This document shows, one piece after another, positions 19,825 to 28,672 of a stretch of DNA of 64,000 nucleotides. The stretch covers positions 248,001 through 312,000 of the forward strand of contig NZ_LJIZ01000016.1 of the NCBI RefSeq assembly GCF_001420605.1, in the 5' to 3' direction. Every line of letters begins with the position of its first letter. The stretch's first letter is position 1. The position numbers and the translations under genes were made by a program. Under the pieces are notes generated by a model. It was not told where the DNA came from. It did no database searches and saw only the letters and a program-made list of their open reading frames with translations. Source of the DNA: Bacillus sp. FJAT-25509 (GTDB taxonomy: Bacteria > Bacillota > Bacilli > Bacillales > Bacillaceae_G).

Positions 19825-21084
19825 TTATAAGTCTTGACTTTCAAAACTTGAATTAATTAATTTTATCAACATGTTCGCGCCATTTTTAACACTTGATAAC
19901 CTTATTTGTTCTCTAGTGCCACTAAATTGAAACTCTTTTACAATTGAATCAGAATCACCAATTTTAATACCGATAAATACTTTTCCTACCGGCACATCTT
20001 CTAATGTAGACGGTCCTGCTTCACCAGTAAAACTAATTGAAATATTACTTCCTGTTAATCTTTGAATATTTTCAACTAGTGATTTTGCACACTCTGCACT
20101 GACTGCACCATTTTTATTAAGAATATCTGACGGCACATTTAAAAGGTTTTGTTTCATTTCGTTAGAATAACAAACAACACTACCTTTAAAAATGGACGAG
20201 TTCCCAGGAATATCTGTCATTCTTTTACTGAATAGACCTCCAGTTAAACTTTCAGCAGCAGAAATGGTCAGTTTAAAATCTTTTAACTTTCTTGATAAAA
20301 CTGTAAATAAGTTTTCATTATTTGTACCATATATAAACTGCCCAACACGCTCACGTATTTTTTCTTCAGCTTGTCCAATTAGTTTAACTGCCTCTTGCTC
20401 ATTACTAGCACTTGCAGTAACTCGAAGCATTACTTCTCCCTCACTCGCTAAAGGAGCAATTGTTGGATTTGATTGATTTTCAAGTAAATCAAGAATTTCA
20501 GTTTCTAAAATTGATTCACCGATACCAAAAAACTTAAGCTCTTTCGAAATAATCGTACTTGCTTCCTTTCCTTTTAAAAAATAAGGAATAAGTTCTTTCT
20601 CAACCATCGGAATCATTTCTTTCGGTGGTCCTGGTAATAATACAAATTGTTTTTCTTTCGCTTCATAAACCATTCCAGGTGCCATACCGTTTTTATTCAA
20701 TAAAACATGTGCATTATTAATGACTAATGCTTGTTTTTTATTATTCTCAGTCATTGGGCGATTTACTTTAATAAAATATTGTTCAATATATTCTAGTGAT
20801 TGATCATGGTAAACAAGTGACTCTTGAACATATTCAGAGACAACTTCTTTCGTTAAATCATCTTTTGTTGGTCCAAGTCCACCAGTTAAGATGATTAAAT
20901 CACTTCTTGATGAAGCAATTTCTAATGCACTTTTAAGTCGATCGGAATTGTCTCCTACAACTGTTTGGAAATGATGGTGATATCCTAATGCAGATAAATG
21001 TTTAGCTAAAAATTGAGCATTCGTATTTGCAATTTGGCCTAAAAGTAGCTCAGTACCTACTGCGATGATTTCAGCACGCTTCAT
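19825..21084 (-). CDS. cinA: CinA-family protein (competence/damage-inducible; NMN deamidase-like)
   Basis: The N-terminal MoCF-type domain shows GTELLLGQIANTNA (residues 11-24) and TGGLGPTKDDLTKE. The C-terminal CinA domain shows AAESLTGGLFSKRMTDIPG and FTGEAGPS; such domains can deamidate nicotinamide mononucleotide in pyridine-nucleotide salvage. The full two-domain length of 419 aa matches Bacillus CinA. The ATG follows a GGGGGA ribosome site. It sits between pgsA and recA as in other Bacilli. Confidence 0.95.
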   Translation of the reverse strand: MKRAEIIAVGTELLLGQIANTNAQFLAKHLSALGYHHHFQTVVGDNSDRLKSALEIASSRSDLIILTGGLGPTKDDLTKEVVSEYVQESLVYHDQSLEYIEQYFIKVNRPMTENNKKQALVINNAHVLLNKNGMAPGMVYEAKEKQFVLLPGPPKEMIPMVEKELIPYFLKGKEASTIISKELKFFGIGESILETEILDLLENQSNPTIAPLASEGEVMLRVTASASNEQEAVKLIGQAEEKIRERVGQFIYGTNNENLFTVLSRKLKDFKLTISAAESLTGGLFSKRMTDIPGNSSIFKGSVVCYSNEMKQNLLNVPSDILNKNGAVSAECAKSLVENIQRLTGSNISISFTGEAGPSTLEDVPVGKVFIGIKIGDSDSIVKEFQFSGTREQIRLSSVKNGANMLIKLINSSFESQDL

Positions 21085-21107
21085 ATCATTTCCCCCTATA
21101 TTATTAA

Positions 21108-21686
21108 TTACATTGATTTAAGTAGAACATCTCTATTTTTATAAAAATAATCCCAACCAGAATATACTGTAAAGAATAATGCGACCCAAAGTGATACATC
21201 CGCAATCGAAAATGGTAAGAAATTCAATGGGAAGTCATGTAAGAAATATGCTGAAATCGCAACTATTTGAGCCCAAGTCTTAATTTTACCTAGCATTGCA
21301 GCAGCATGTACTTCTCCAGAACCAGCTAAAATCATTCGTAAACCGGTTACAGCAAACTCCCTACTTATAATGACAATCGTAATCCACGCAGGAACATAAT
21401 GAAAATCAGTTAAGATAATTAACGCTGAAGAAACAAGTAATTTATCAGCAAGTGGATCTAGAAACTTACCAAAATTAGTAACTAAATTATATTTTCTTGC
21501 GTAATATCCATCAATAAAATCAGTAACAGAGGCAATAATAAAAATTGCAGCTCCTACTAAATGATTAACTGGTATCGAATCACCCATTAATGTAACATTT
21601 CCCCATCCAAAATCGATTAAAACGGCAATCATAAATAATGGAATTAGACAAACCCTTGACACTGTGATTTTATTTGGTAAATTCAT
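21108..21686 (-). CDS. pgsA: CDP-diacylglycerol--glycerol-3-phosphate 3-phosphatidyltransferase
   Basis: A membrane enzyme that makes phosphatidylglycerol-phosphate, the first step to phosphatidylglycerol. The CDP-alcohol phosphatidyltransferase signature D-x2-D-G-x2-A-R-x8-G-x3-D-x3-D is complete, starting at DFIDGYYARK. Four or so membrane helices follow the family pattern. The ATG at 21686 is chosen because a GGAGGG ribosome site lies 7 bases ahead; this gives 192 aa starting MNLPNKIT. It lies between rodZ and cinA. Confidence 0.95.
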   Translation of the reverse strand: MNLPNKITVSRVCLIPLFMIAVLIDFGWGNVTLMGDSIPVNHLVGAAIFIIASVTDFIDGYYARKYNLVTNFGKFLDPLADKLLVSSALIILTDFHYVPAWITIVIISREFAVTGLRMILAGSGEVHAAAMLGKIKTWAQIVAISAYFLHDFPLNFLPFSIADVSLWVALFFTVYSGWDYFYKNRDVLLKSM

Positions 21687-21734
21687 GGTAAAACCCTCCA
21701 AAACTTTCTAAAAATGAAGCATTTATAATAAATG

Positions 21735-21758
21735 AATAAAAGCCATCTTAAAGATGAC
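21735..21758 (-). terminator. Short hairpin between rodZ and pgsA
   Basis: On the minus strand GTCATCTT/AAGATGGC is followed by TTTTATTC. It is a weak terminator or attenuator within the rodZ-pgsA unit. Confidence 0.6.
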
Positions 21759-22651
21759 TATTGATTCATTTTTAAATTTTTAATCGTAATCTTTTGGTGA
21801 ACAGCATTTGTTGGACTAACTGGATATTTAAATACCTCATCGTTAATTCGTAGCTCAACATTATTAGAAGCACCAATATTTACTGTTACTTCATTTTCTT
21901 GTGTTAAGTCGTAGTTCTGAGTTTGTCCTTGTTTTAAAATTCCGCTATAGAACATTTTTCCATCAGCATTTTTTAAATCCACATAACTTTCACCATTTGC
22001 AACTACTTCTAATTTAAATACATCAGTACCAGATAAAGAAATAGTAGTTCGTTTACCTGCTGCAGAGTCAACAGTAATTTTTTGTGCTGGCGGTTGCTCA
22101 GTCACATCATTTTTCGGTTTCCCTGTTTTTTTCGTATTATTAGTTTTAGCCTGATCTAACGCATTATTTTTTGGTTTTTCAATTTCAGAATTAGAGTTAG
22201 TTTGAGATTGATTCGTATCCGCAGATTTTCCATCATTTTTTGATGGGAACATCATATAAATAGCAATGCAGATTCCAAGAATCAGAATCGCTACTAGTAT
22301 CCTTGGTAAATAATCCATTATTCTTGATGACTTAACATTGTTTAATGGTTCTTTAAGCTTCGATGCTCTACTAGGGATTTCTTCATGCTTTACTTCTTCT
22401 ACTGTATTTACCACAGTTGATTCCTCTACCGCTGGCTTTTCAGTTAGAAATCCAGAAACGTCAACACCAATTGTTTCTGCATATTGTCTTATAAAAGCAC
22501 GAACATAAAATTGCCCTGGCAATATTTCATAATTACCTTCTTCAATTGCTTCAAGATAACGTTTCTGAATCTTCGTTAACTCTTGTACATCGTCAATTGA
22601 TAAGCCTTTCGCTTCTCTTGCTTCTCTTAAATATTTTCCTAATTCTGTCAC
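21758..22651 (-). CDS. rodZ: RodZ-like helix-turn-helix membrane protein (YmfM)
   Basis: A cell-shape factor thought to bridge MreB to the membrane. An N-terminal HTH_25-type domain (about residues 1-70, LREAREAKGLSIDDVQELT) is followed by a basic stretch, one membrane helix (about 115-135), an Asn/Lys/Thr-rich linker and an extracytoplasmic beta domain (about 190-297, DUF4115-like). The start is GTG with a GGGGTG ribosome site 5 bases ahead. The order ymfK-rodZ-pgsA is as in B. subtilis. Confidence 0.9.
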   Translation of the reverse strand: MTELGKYLREAREAKGLSIDDVQELTKIQKRYLEAIEEGNYEILPGQFYVRAFIRQYAETIGVDVSGFLTEKPAVEESTVVNTVEEVKHEEIPSRASKLKEPLNNVKSSRIMDYLPRILVAILILGICIAIYMMFPSKNDGKSADTNQSQTNSNSEIEKPKNNALDQAKTNNTKKTGKPKNDVTEQPPAQKITVDSAAGKRTTISLSGTDVFKLEVVANGESYVDLKNADGKMFYSGILKQGQTQNYDLTQENEVTVNIGASNNVELRINDEVFKYPVSPTNAVHQKITIKNLKMNQ

Positions 22652-22671
22652 AAGTTACACCCCAACTTACT

Positions 22672-23463
22672 TTAAAAATCAAACATTGAGAACGAGTTGT
22701 GTCCATTTTTATCCATTTGGTCTACAAGTTCATATTTAATTTCTTCATTTTCATCATTTCTTAATTCAATTATGTAATCAAAATCTTCTAAAGAGTATTC
22801 AGTTTGCTGTACAAATACATCAGGATGCTCCACTACTTTCACAGAAGACATTGCCATAATTTCGCGAACCAATTGCCAATGCTGCTCATTTGCTCTTCTA
22901 TGAGAAAGAATACCATCAATAATAAATACATTATCTGAATTATATTCGTCTTCTATTAATTGACTTCTTAATGTTTGTTTAATTAATGTTGATGAAACAA
23001 ATAACCAGCGTTTATTTGCACATACACTTGCTGCTACAACTGATTCAGTTTTACCAACACGAGGCATCCCTCTAATTCCGATTAGCTTATGGCCTGGCAT
23101 TTTAAATAACTCTGCCATAAAATCAACAAGCATACCTAAGTCATCGCGGACAAAACGAAAAGTCTTTTTATCATCTACATCACGTTGAATATAAGTACCA
23201 TGTCTTACAGCTAAACGATCTCTTAGAGTTGGCTTTCTAAGTTTAATTATTGTTATATTGTCCATAGTATTTAAAATTGATTCAAATCTAGTAATTTGAT
23301 CATCATTATCGCAACCAAGTAACATGCCGCGTCTCATTGTGTCGACACCATTGATTGTTAAAATATTAATCCCTAGCATACCGATTAGTGATGCAATATC
23401 TCCAAGTAGTCCAGGGCGATTCTTATGTATTTCATACTCAAAATACCATTCGATTAACTCCAT
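22672..23463 (-). CDS. ymfK: YmfK-family protein (DUF3388)
   Basis: A conserved Bacillus protein of unknown function. The N-terminal 80 residues look like an ACT-type regulatory fold (NRPGLLGDIASLIGMLGIN). A P-loop-like segment, GIRGMPRVGKTESVVAAS, begins near residue 128, followed by RWLFVSSTLIKQTLRSQL. The combination suggests a nucleotide-binding regulator but this is not proven. The length of 263 aa matches the family. An AGGGGG ribosome site precedes the ATG. The small B. subtilis neighbour ymfJ is missing here. Confidence 0.9.
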   Translation of the reverse strand: MELIEWYFEYEIHKNRPGLLGDIASLIGMLGINILTINGVDTMRRGMLLGCDNDDQITRFESILNTMDNITIIKLRKPTLRDRLAVRHGTYIQRDVDDKKTFRFVRDDLGMLVDFMAELFKMPGHKLIGIRGMPRVGKTESVVAASVCANKRWLFVSSTLIKQTLRSQLIEDEYNSDNVFIIDGILSHRRANEQHWQLVREIMAMSSVKVVEHPDVFVQQTEYSLEDFDYIIELRNDENEEIKYELVDQMDKNGHNSFSMFDF

Positions 23464-23575
23464 ACCTATACCCCCTATTTGTTAACTACTTAACTCTACA
23501 TTTAATAATAAACGATTTCGCCATAATATAAAAGGTAAAATATGTGAAATAAATAACTTTCGACGTGAAATTTTA

Positions 23576-24304
23576 CTATGAAGTATGCCAACCGCCGTTT
23601 ACTCCAAGAATTTGGCCAGTTATATAAGAAGATTGTTCGGAAATTAGGTAATTTACAGTATTCGCAATTTCATTTGGAAGAGCTAAACGATTCATTGGAA
23701 TTTCATTTGCAATTTCTTTTAAATCTTCTTCACTAAAGGAATTTAACATATTCGTTTTTACGGCACCTGGAGCAACAGCATTAACTTTTATTCCACTTGG
23801 CCCTAACTCTTTAGCTAATGCCATTACATAGGCATTTTGAGCACCTTTTGTAGTTGAATATAATACCTCACATGATGCACCAATTTGTCCCCATATAGAC
23901 GAAATAACGACGATACTGCCAGATTTTTTAGCCACCATGTTAGGAAGAAAATTATTGACTACTTTGATCAAACTTTTAATATGTAATTGAGTCATTCGAT
24001 CAATCTCTTCATCACTTACATCGTTAATCAAACCAAAGATAGAAAAACCAGATGCATATACAATTGAATCTATTTTATCAATTATTTGTGATGTTAAAAT
24101 TTCAACTCCATTTTCAACTGATAAGTCCGCTTGTACGAATTGGCAATTTACCTCAATCTCATTAGCCAATTCGATCAGTTCATTAAGTGGCTCTTTCTTA
24201 CTATTATAGTGGACAACTAAATCATATTTTTCATTGATTAATTTTTTCGAAATTGCTAAGCCAATGTCACCACTAGCTCCAATTACTAGAATTCTTTTTC
24301 TCAT
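23576..24304 (-). CDS. ymfI: SDR-family oxidoreductase YmfI
   Basis: A short-chain dehydrogenase/reductase, with the cofactor loop GASGDIGLA at residues 8-16, the NAG-equivalent YASG, catalytic Ser in VVISSIWGQIG, and Y-x3-K in YSTTKGAQNAYV (about residues 153-157). It ends with the ITGQILGVNGGW substrate-loop tail common in FabG-like SDRs. It has 242 aa. Its substrate is unknown. It lies downstream of the ymfF/ymfH protease pair, as in B. subtilis, with a terminator between. Confidence 0.9.
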   Translation of the reverse strand: MRKRILVIGASGDIGLAISKKLINEKYDLVVHYNSKKEPLNELIELANEIEVNCQFVQADLSVENGVEILTSQIIDKIDSIVYASGFSIFGLINDVSDEEIDRMTQLHIKSLIKVVNNFLPNMVAKKSGSIVVISSIWGQIGASCEVLYSTTKGAQNAYVMALAKELGPSGIKVNAVAPGAVKTNMLNSFSEEDLKEIANEIPMNRLALPNEIANTVNYLISEQSSYITGQILGVNGGWHTS

Positions 24305-24452
24305 TTATTATATTCTCCATTTATTCGTGGTTTTAATGCAGGTTTAAAGAGTATTAAGAAATATAAAGGTAAAAAGATGCGAGGAAAACTCTTAAAAATT
24401 CAATATTACACTTAGTTTCTTTATAAACCCTTAAATATTTTCTTTAAATTTC

Positions 24453-24480
24453 AAAAAGCATCCTAAAAAGGATGCTTTTA
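24453..24480 (-). terminator. Intrinsic terminator after ymfH
   Basis: AAAAAGCATCC pairs with GGATGCTTTT around a 6-nt A-rich loop, with TTTTTGA on the minus strand. It is a few bases past the ymfH stop. Confidence 0.9.
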
Positions 24481-24486
24481 ATTTAT

Positions 24487-25770
24487 TCAATGAGGAAGAA
24501 CAAAAAATTCACTCATATAGTCTTCATTTATTAGATGACTAGCACTTTCTTTTAGATCCTCTACAGAAATAGATTGTAACACAGATACGATGTCAAATAA
24601 ATGCATATCTAAGAACGCGTATCGTGTAAATTGATTAGCAATATATTCTGGTGAATTTAATGAGCGTAAAAATCCGCCGATTTTCTTTTTAACTACGCGA
24701 TCGACAATTTCTTTTTCCCACTGATGATTTTTTGAGTCTAATAATACTTCTTTTATTTTTTCAGAAAGTTTTTCAGGTGAAGTAGAATCTCCTCCGATGA
24801 TTGCAAAAGCAAAACCATTTTCTGCAGAGTAATCATATGAGAATGTATCATCGATTAAACCATCTTCATACATTTGTTGATACGTATTTGAGGCTTTGCC
24901 AAATAAATAATCAAGTAATACGGAAATTGATAATTCATGCTTTAGTAATTCGCTACCACCTTTAGGTGCAGAGAAATCCTTTACCCCAACGAGTACTTTC
25001 GATGATTGGACATTCATATGTAACACTTTTTTCTTTTCTGCAGATTCAGGCGTTTCTTCAGGGAAAAATCTCTTTATTTCATTTGCATCTTTAAAAGTTT
25101 TTTTACTTTGGTTATCTCTAATTAAATTCATTGTTTTATCAGGGTCTACTGGACCTACAACAAAAAACAACATATTACTTGGGTGATAAAAAGTTTCATA
25201 ACAAGTATAAAGTAATTCTTTTGTAATTTTTGAAATTGATTCAACCGTACCAGCAATATCTGTTCTAACAGGATGTTTACCATATAAATTTGCAATCATC
25301 CCAAAATATTGTCTCCAATCAGGGTTATCTTCGTACATTTTAATTTCTTGACCAATGATCCCTTTTTCTTTTTCAACACTTTGATCAGAAAAATATGGAT
25401 CCTGAACAAAGTCAATTAGAGTCATTAAATTTTGTTCTACATTATTCGTTGCTGAAAATAAATAAGCAGTTCGTGTAAAACTTGTAAACGCATTAGAAGA
25501 AGCTCCTTGTTTACTAAAAACCTGGAATACATCTCCATCTTTCTTTTCAAACAATTTGTGCTCTAAAAAATGAGCAATCCCATCTGGTACAACTAATTTT
25601 TCATCTTTTCCTAAAGGAATAAATTCAGAATCAATCGAACCGTATTTAGTTGTAAAGGTCGCATATGTTTTGTTGTAGCCTTGTTTAGGAAGAATATATA
25701 CTTTTAATCCGTTTTCAAGCTCCTCGAAATAAAGCGTTTCATTCAATTGTTCAAAATACTTTTTTTCCAT
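24487..25770 (-). CDS. ymfH: M16-family zinc protease YmfH
   Basis: A pitrilysin/processing-peptidase-like protein. The inverted zinc site H-x-x-E-H is intact in GIAHFLEHKLFEKK (about residues 64-77), with the distal Glu in the following helix. It has 427 aa, two-lobed. Its start overlaps the ymfF stop by one base, so YmfF and YmfH are probably made as a pair, with YmfH the catalytic member. The GGGAGG ribosome site lies inside ymfF. The substrate is unknown. Confidence 0.92.
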   Translation of the reverse strand: MEKKYFEQLNETLYFEELENGLKVYILPKQGYNKTYATFTTKYGSIDSEFIPLGKDEKLVVPDGIAHFLEHKLFEKKDGDVFQVFSKQGASSNAFTSFTRTAYLFSATNNVEQNLMTLIDFVQDPYFSDQSVEKEKGIIGQEIKMYEDNPDWRQYFGMIANLYGKHPVRTDIAGTVESISKITKELLYTCYETFYHPSNMLFFVVGPVDPDKTMNLIRDNQSKKTFKDANEIKRFFPEETPESAEKKKVLHMNVQSSKVLVGVKDFSAPKGGSELLKHELSISVLLDYLFGKASNTYQQMYEDGLIDDTFSYDYSAENGFAFAIIGGDSTSPEKLSEKIKEVLLDSKNHQWEKEIVDRVVKKKIGGFLRSLNSPEYIANQFTRYAFLDMHLFDIVSVLQSISVEDLKESASHLINEDYMSEFFVLPH

Positions 25771-27047
25771 TATGCTCCCTCCTGACCTTTTAAGAAATAA
25801 GTTGTGTGAAGTTTTATTTTATTAGCTACAGATACAATTTCATCTTTTGTAACTTTTTCGATTTCAGGAAACCAATCCTCGATTGGACGTTCATTTCCCG
25901 CAGCTTGGTCATTGAATAATGTTTCAATGATTCCATAAGCTGTGTCCATACTTTCTAATAGACTGTTTTTGATCACTAATTTTGTTTGATCAATTTCCTC
26001 TTCAGTGAAATTTCCCTTTTTCATCTCTTCAAGTTGTTCAGCAATGATTGTTGTTGCTTTTTCATAATTTTCACTTGCTATACCAGACATGACCATTAAA
26101 ATTGATTTATGACTTTCAAAACGAGAAGCAGCATAGTATGCTAAGCTATTTTTTTCTCGAACATTGATAAATAATTTTGAATGTGAAAATCCACCATAAA
26201 GTCCATTAAACACTTGAAGGGCAAAATAATCTGGGTCTTTAATCGAAATATCAGTAGTATAACCGATGTGTAACTTAGCCTGATTTAATTTTTGCTCTTC
26301 AATAACTTCATTTGGAGTATCAGTCGGCGTTGCTTTTGCCGTCTCAACTCTAAGTTTTTCACTAGTTGTATTTCTAAAGTTTTCTTCCACTAATTGTTTA
26401 CATTGGTCAAAAGCGACATCACCAACTATATAAAGATCAATTAAATCCTCCTGCAGGGCTTTTTCATAATATTTATATAATGATTCAGCCGTGATTGAAT
26501 TAACATCTTCTGTTCTCCCATTTGCAAGTAATGCATAAGGTTCACCCTTAAACATTTCTTCCACTAGTCGTTGATTTGCATATTTCAATTTATCATCATT
26601 AATGGACTGAATTCGTTGTACTTGAGTTCTTTTTTGAGTTTCAACATGCTTAGCTGAAAATACCCCATTTTCTAAAAATGGATTTTGCCAAATAGAAGCA
26701 ATAAGCGAAAGCGCTTCATTTAATAATGAACCTTGATTTGAAAGGTATTTTTCATTTGCAATGTCAATTGTAAATGACATAACATGATAATCACCTTTTT
26801 TTGATACGTCTACAAAGAAGGTCGCCCCATATAAATCTTCTAATTTTCTTCTAATTTCACCATTAGTAGGAAGATCTTTTGTTCCACTTTGCAATACATA
26901 AGGTAAAATTCCTCGATAAGATACTGTATCTTCTTCAAGTTTTCCACGTACTTTTAATGTAATCGAATTTGTTTTAAATTTTTCAGTTGTTACCACATGT
27001 AGTTTAATACCGTTAATATCACTATTTTTGTACTGTAACAAATTCAA
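25770..27047 (-). CDS. ymfF: M16-family peptidase-like partner YmfF (zinc site lost)
   Basis: Same fold and length (425 aa) as YmfH, but the zinc segment is replaced: where H-x-x-E-H should be, it reads GILPYVLQSGT. The R-Y-type C-terminal lobe (NSLAYYAASRFESHKS) is kept. In M16 pairs, one subunit commonly keeps catalysis and the other keeps substrate-binding residues, so I infer a non-catalytic partner of YmfH. It has a GGAGGG ribosome site. It is first in the ymfFH pair. Confidence 0.9.
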   Translation of the reverse strand: MNLLQYKNSDINGIKLHVVTTEKFKTNSITLKVRGKLEEDTVSYRGILPYVLQSGTKDLPTNGEIRRKLEDLYGATFFVDVSKKGDYHVMSFTIDIANEKYLSNQGSLLNEALSLIASIWQNPFLENGVFSAKHVETQKRTQVQRIQSINDDKLKYANQRLVEEMFKGEPYALLANGRTEDVNSITAESLYKYYEKALQEDLIDLYIVGDVAFDQCKQLVEENFRNTTSEKLRVETAKATPTDTPNEVIEEQKLNQAKLHIGYTTDISIKDPDYFALQVFNGLYGGFSHSKLFINVREKNSLAYYAASRFESHKSILMVMSGIASENYEKATTIIAEQLEEMKKGNFTEEEIDQTKLVIKNSLLESMDTAYGIIETLFNDQAAGNERPIEDWFPEIEKVTKDEIVSVANKIKLHTTYFLKGQEGA

Positions 27048-27165
27048 ATTGAACCCTCCTTAGACAAATACTATTTACTCATATTTATTTCCAATATCTT
27101 CATTGTATCTCTAATTTTACCAAAAATAAAACCTACTGCTTAGTTTACCCAAAATAATTATTTCA

Positions 27166-27202
27166 AATAAAAAGAAGCTTCGGATTTTATAAAGGAAGCT
27201 TC
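27166..27202 (-). terminator. GAAGCTTC repeat hairpin upstream of ymfF
   Basis: Two copies of the palindrome GAAGCTTC (27174-27181 and 27195-27202) can pair with each other and are followed on the minus strand by TTTTTATTT. It may end transcripts arriving from upstream, such as one from the repeat element at 27311-27432. Confidence 0.5.
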
Positions 27203-27310
27203 ATCCTACTGCTGCAAAAGGAACAGTCATTTAAATATCAAGATTTTTCTTAATAAAGTAAGTTGTGCGAGGTTGATTTCCGTAATCTGTTCTTCTAAAA
27301 TAAGTACTTC

Positions 27311-27432
27311 GTTGATTTCCACTCCAGGATGCTCCCTTTCCGTGGGGAGAGAGGTGAGCCTCCTCGGCGCGCCTGCGAGGTCTCACCCTTCCCTCTTTTC
27401 CCACAGGAGTCTCGCACCTTACGTTCCAATCA
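27311..27432. repeat. GC-rich palindromic intergenic repeat (Bacillaceae type)
   Basis: A block far richer in GC than its surroundings, with GGTGAG...CTCACC arms (27353-27387) around a CCTCCTCGGCGCGCCTGCGAGG tip and outer GATTTCCACTCC / GTTCCAATC flanks. The wording (CCTCCTCGGCG, ACAGGAGTCTCGCACC) is that of a dispersed palindromic repeat I know from many Bacillaceae genomes. It lies in the 27048-27721 gap, which otherwise has only terminators. Confidence 0.75.
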
Positions 27433-27682
27433 TTTACAAAAAATAAATGTAAAATCTTAAAAAAATAATCTTTAATATTGTCTTTTTTTTATTGATTTAA
27501 ATAATAACGATTAATAGACCGATTTATCATTTATTCTAAAAAGTATCCAATTTATCAGAATCTTATATGGATGTGTTGTATATATATTTATCAATTTTGA
27601 AAAAAACGAATTATAATTTAACTTTCTTAAAAACGATATTATTCGTAATTAATTGACAACACATTTTTAAAAGAATAAAAAA

Positions 27683-27708
27683 AAGCCTCCTAATTAAATA
27701 GGAAGCTT
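27683..27708 (-). terminator. Intrinsic terminator after the importer operon
   Basis: On the minus strand AAGCTTCCTA pairs with TAGGAGGCTT (one G-U pair) followed by TTTTTT. It lies just past the stop of the permease gene at 27722. Confidence 0.85.
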
Positions 27709-27721
27709 CAAAAACAATTAT

Positions 27722-28669
27722 TTATCGTTTACCTTTTTCATATGCAACACCAACTGATTTTGGTGCTTGAGATGTTTTTGAGAATATAACTAATGCAATT
27801 AAAGTTACTACGTATGGGAATAACTTTAGTGCTAATGGTGGTATATGAGCTAAACTTGGAATAACTTGCGATACGTTGGCAATTGTTGTAGCTACACCAA
27901 AGAATAATGTCGCAGCTAAAATCCCAAGTGGTTTCCACTGTCCAAAAATTAATGCTGCAATTGCTAAGAAACCAAGACCTGCAACACTTCCTGTAAATTC
28001 GCCAGAGTAAGTTACTAAAATAATTGCTCCACCTAATCCAGAAAATGCCCCAGAAATAATAACGCCAAGGTAACGAATACGGTATACATTAATACCTGCT
28101 GCATCAGCTGCTTGTGGGTATTCACCACATGCACGTAGACGTAAGCCTAAACGAGTTTTATAAAGTACAAATGTACTAACGAGTAAAATGGCAATTACTA
28201 ACCATGTTGTAGTATACGTGTTTTTAAAGAATAAATCCCCAAGTATCGGAATGTTCTTTAAGACTGGGATATCAGTACGTGTAATACCGTTAATACTGAT
28301 GTTTCCTGAACCAGTAATATTTCTTGCTAAGAAGATTGTTAAAGCACCTGCAATCATATTAATTGCGATACCACTTATTACTTGATCTGCGTGTAAATTT
28401 ATACTTGCAAACGCATGTAGTAAAGAAAATAAAGCACCTGCAAGAACTGCAACAAGAATTCCTACCCAGATTACCCAAACTTCACCTTGATGATTTACTT
28501 GAAGTTTTGAAATTGTTAAGGCACTAGCGAAACCACCGACAACCATTAAACCTTCTAAACCAATATTTACGACACCGCTTCGCTCAGAAAATAAACCACC
28601 TAATGCTACGATTAATAATGGAATCGTATAGGCAATTGCATATGGGAAAATTTGTATAATTAAATCCAT
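27722..28669 (-). CDS. Nucleoside-type ABC transporter permease (NupQ/YufQ-like)
   Basis: A polytopic inner-membrane permease (315 aa, about eight to ten helices) of the BPD_transp_2 family. LGGLFSERSGVVNIGLEGLMVVGGF near the N-terminus is the hallmark of the second permease of BMP-dependent nucleoside importers such as B. subtilis NupQ. RACGEYPQAADAAGI is the cytoplasmic loop that contacts the ATPase. Three bases separate it from the upstream permease gene, so it is last in a four-part set: BMP, ATPase, permease 1, permease 2. Orthology to nupQ specifically is not certain. Confidence 0.88.
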   Translation of the reverse strand: MDLIIQIFPYAIAYTIPLLIVALGGLFSERSGVVNIGLEGLMVVGGFASALTISKLQVNHQGEVWVIWVGILVAVLAGALFSLLHAFASINLHADQVISGIAINMIAGALTIFLARNITGSGNISINGITRTDIPVLKNIPILGDLFFKNTYTTTWLVIAILLVSTFVLYKTRLGLRLRACGEYPQAADAAGINVYRIRYLGVIISGAFSGLGGAIILVTYSGEFTGSVAGLGFLAIAALIFGQWKPLGILAATLFFGVATTIANVSQVIPSLAHIPPLALKLFPYVVTLIALVIFSKTSQAPKSVGVAYEKGKR

Positions 28670-28672
28670 GCC

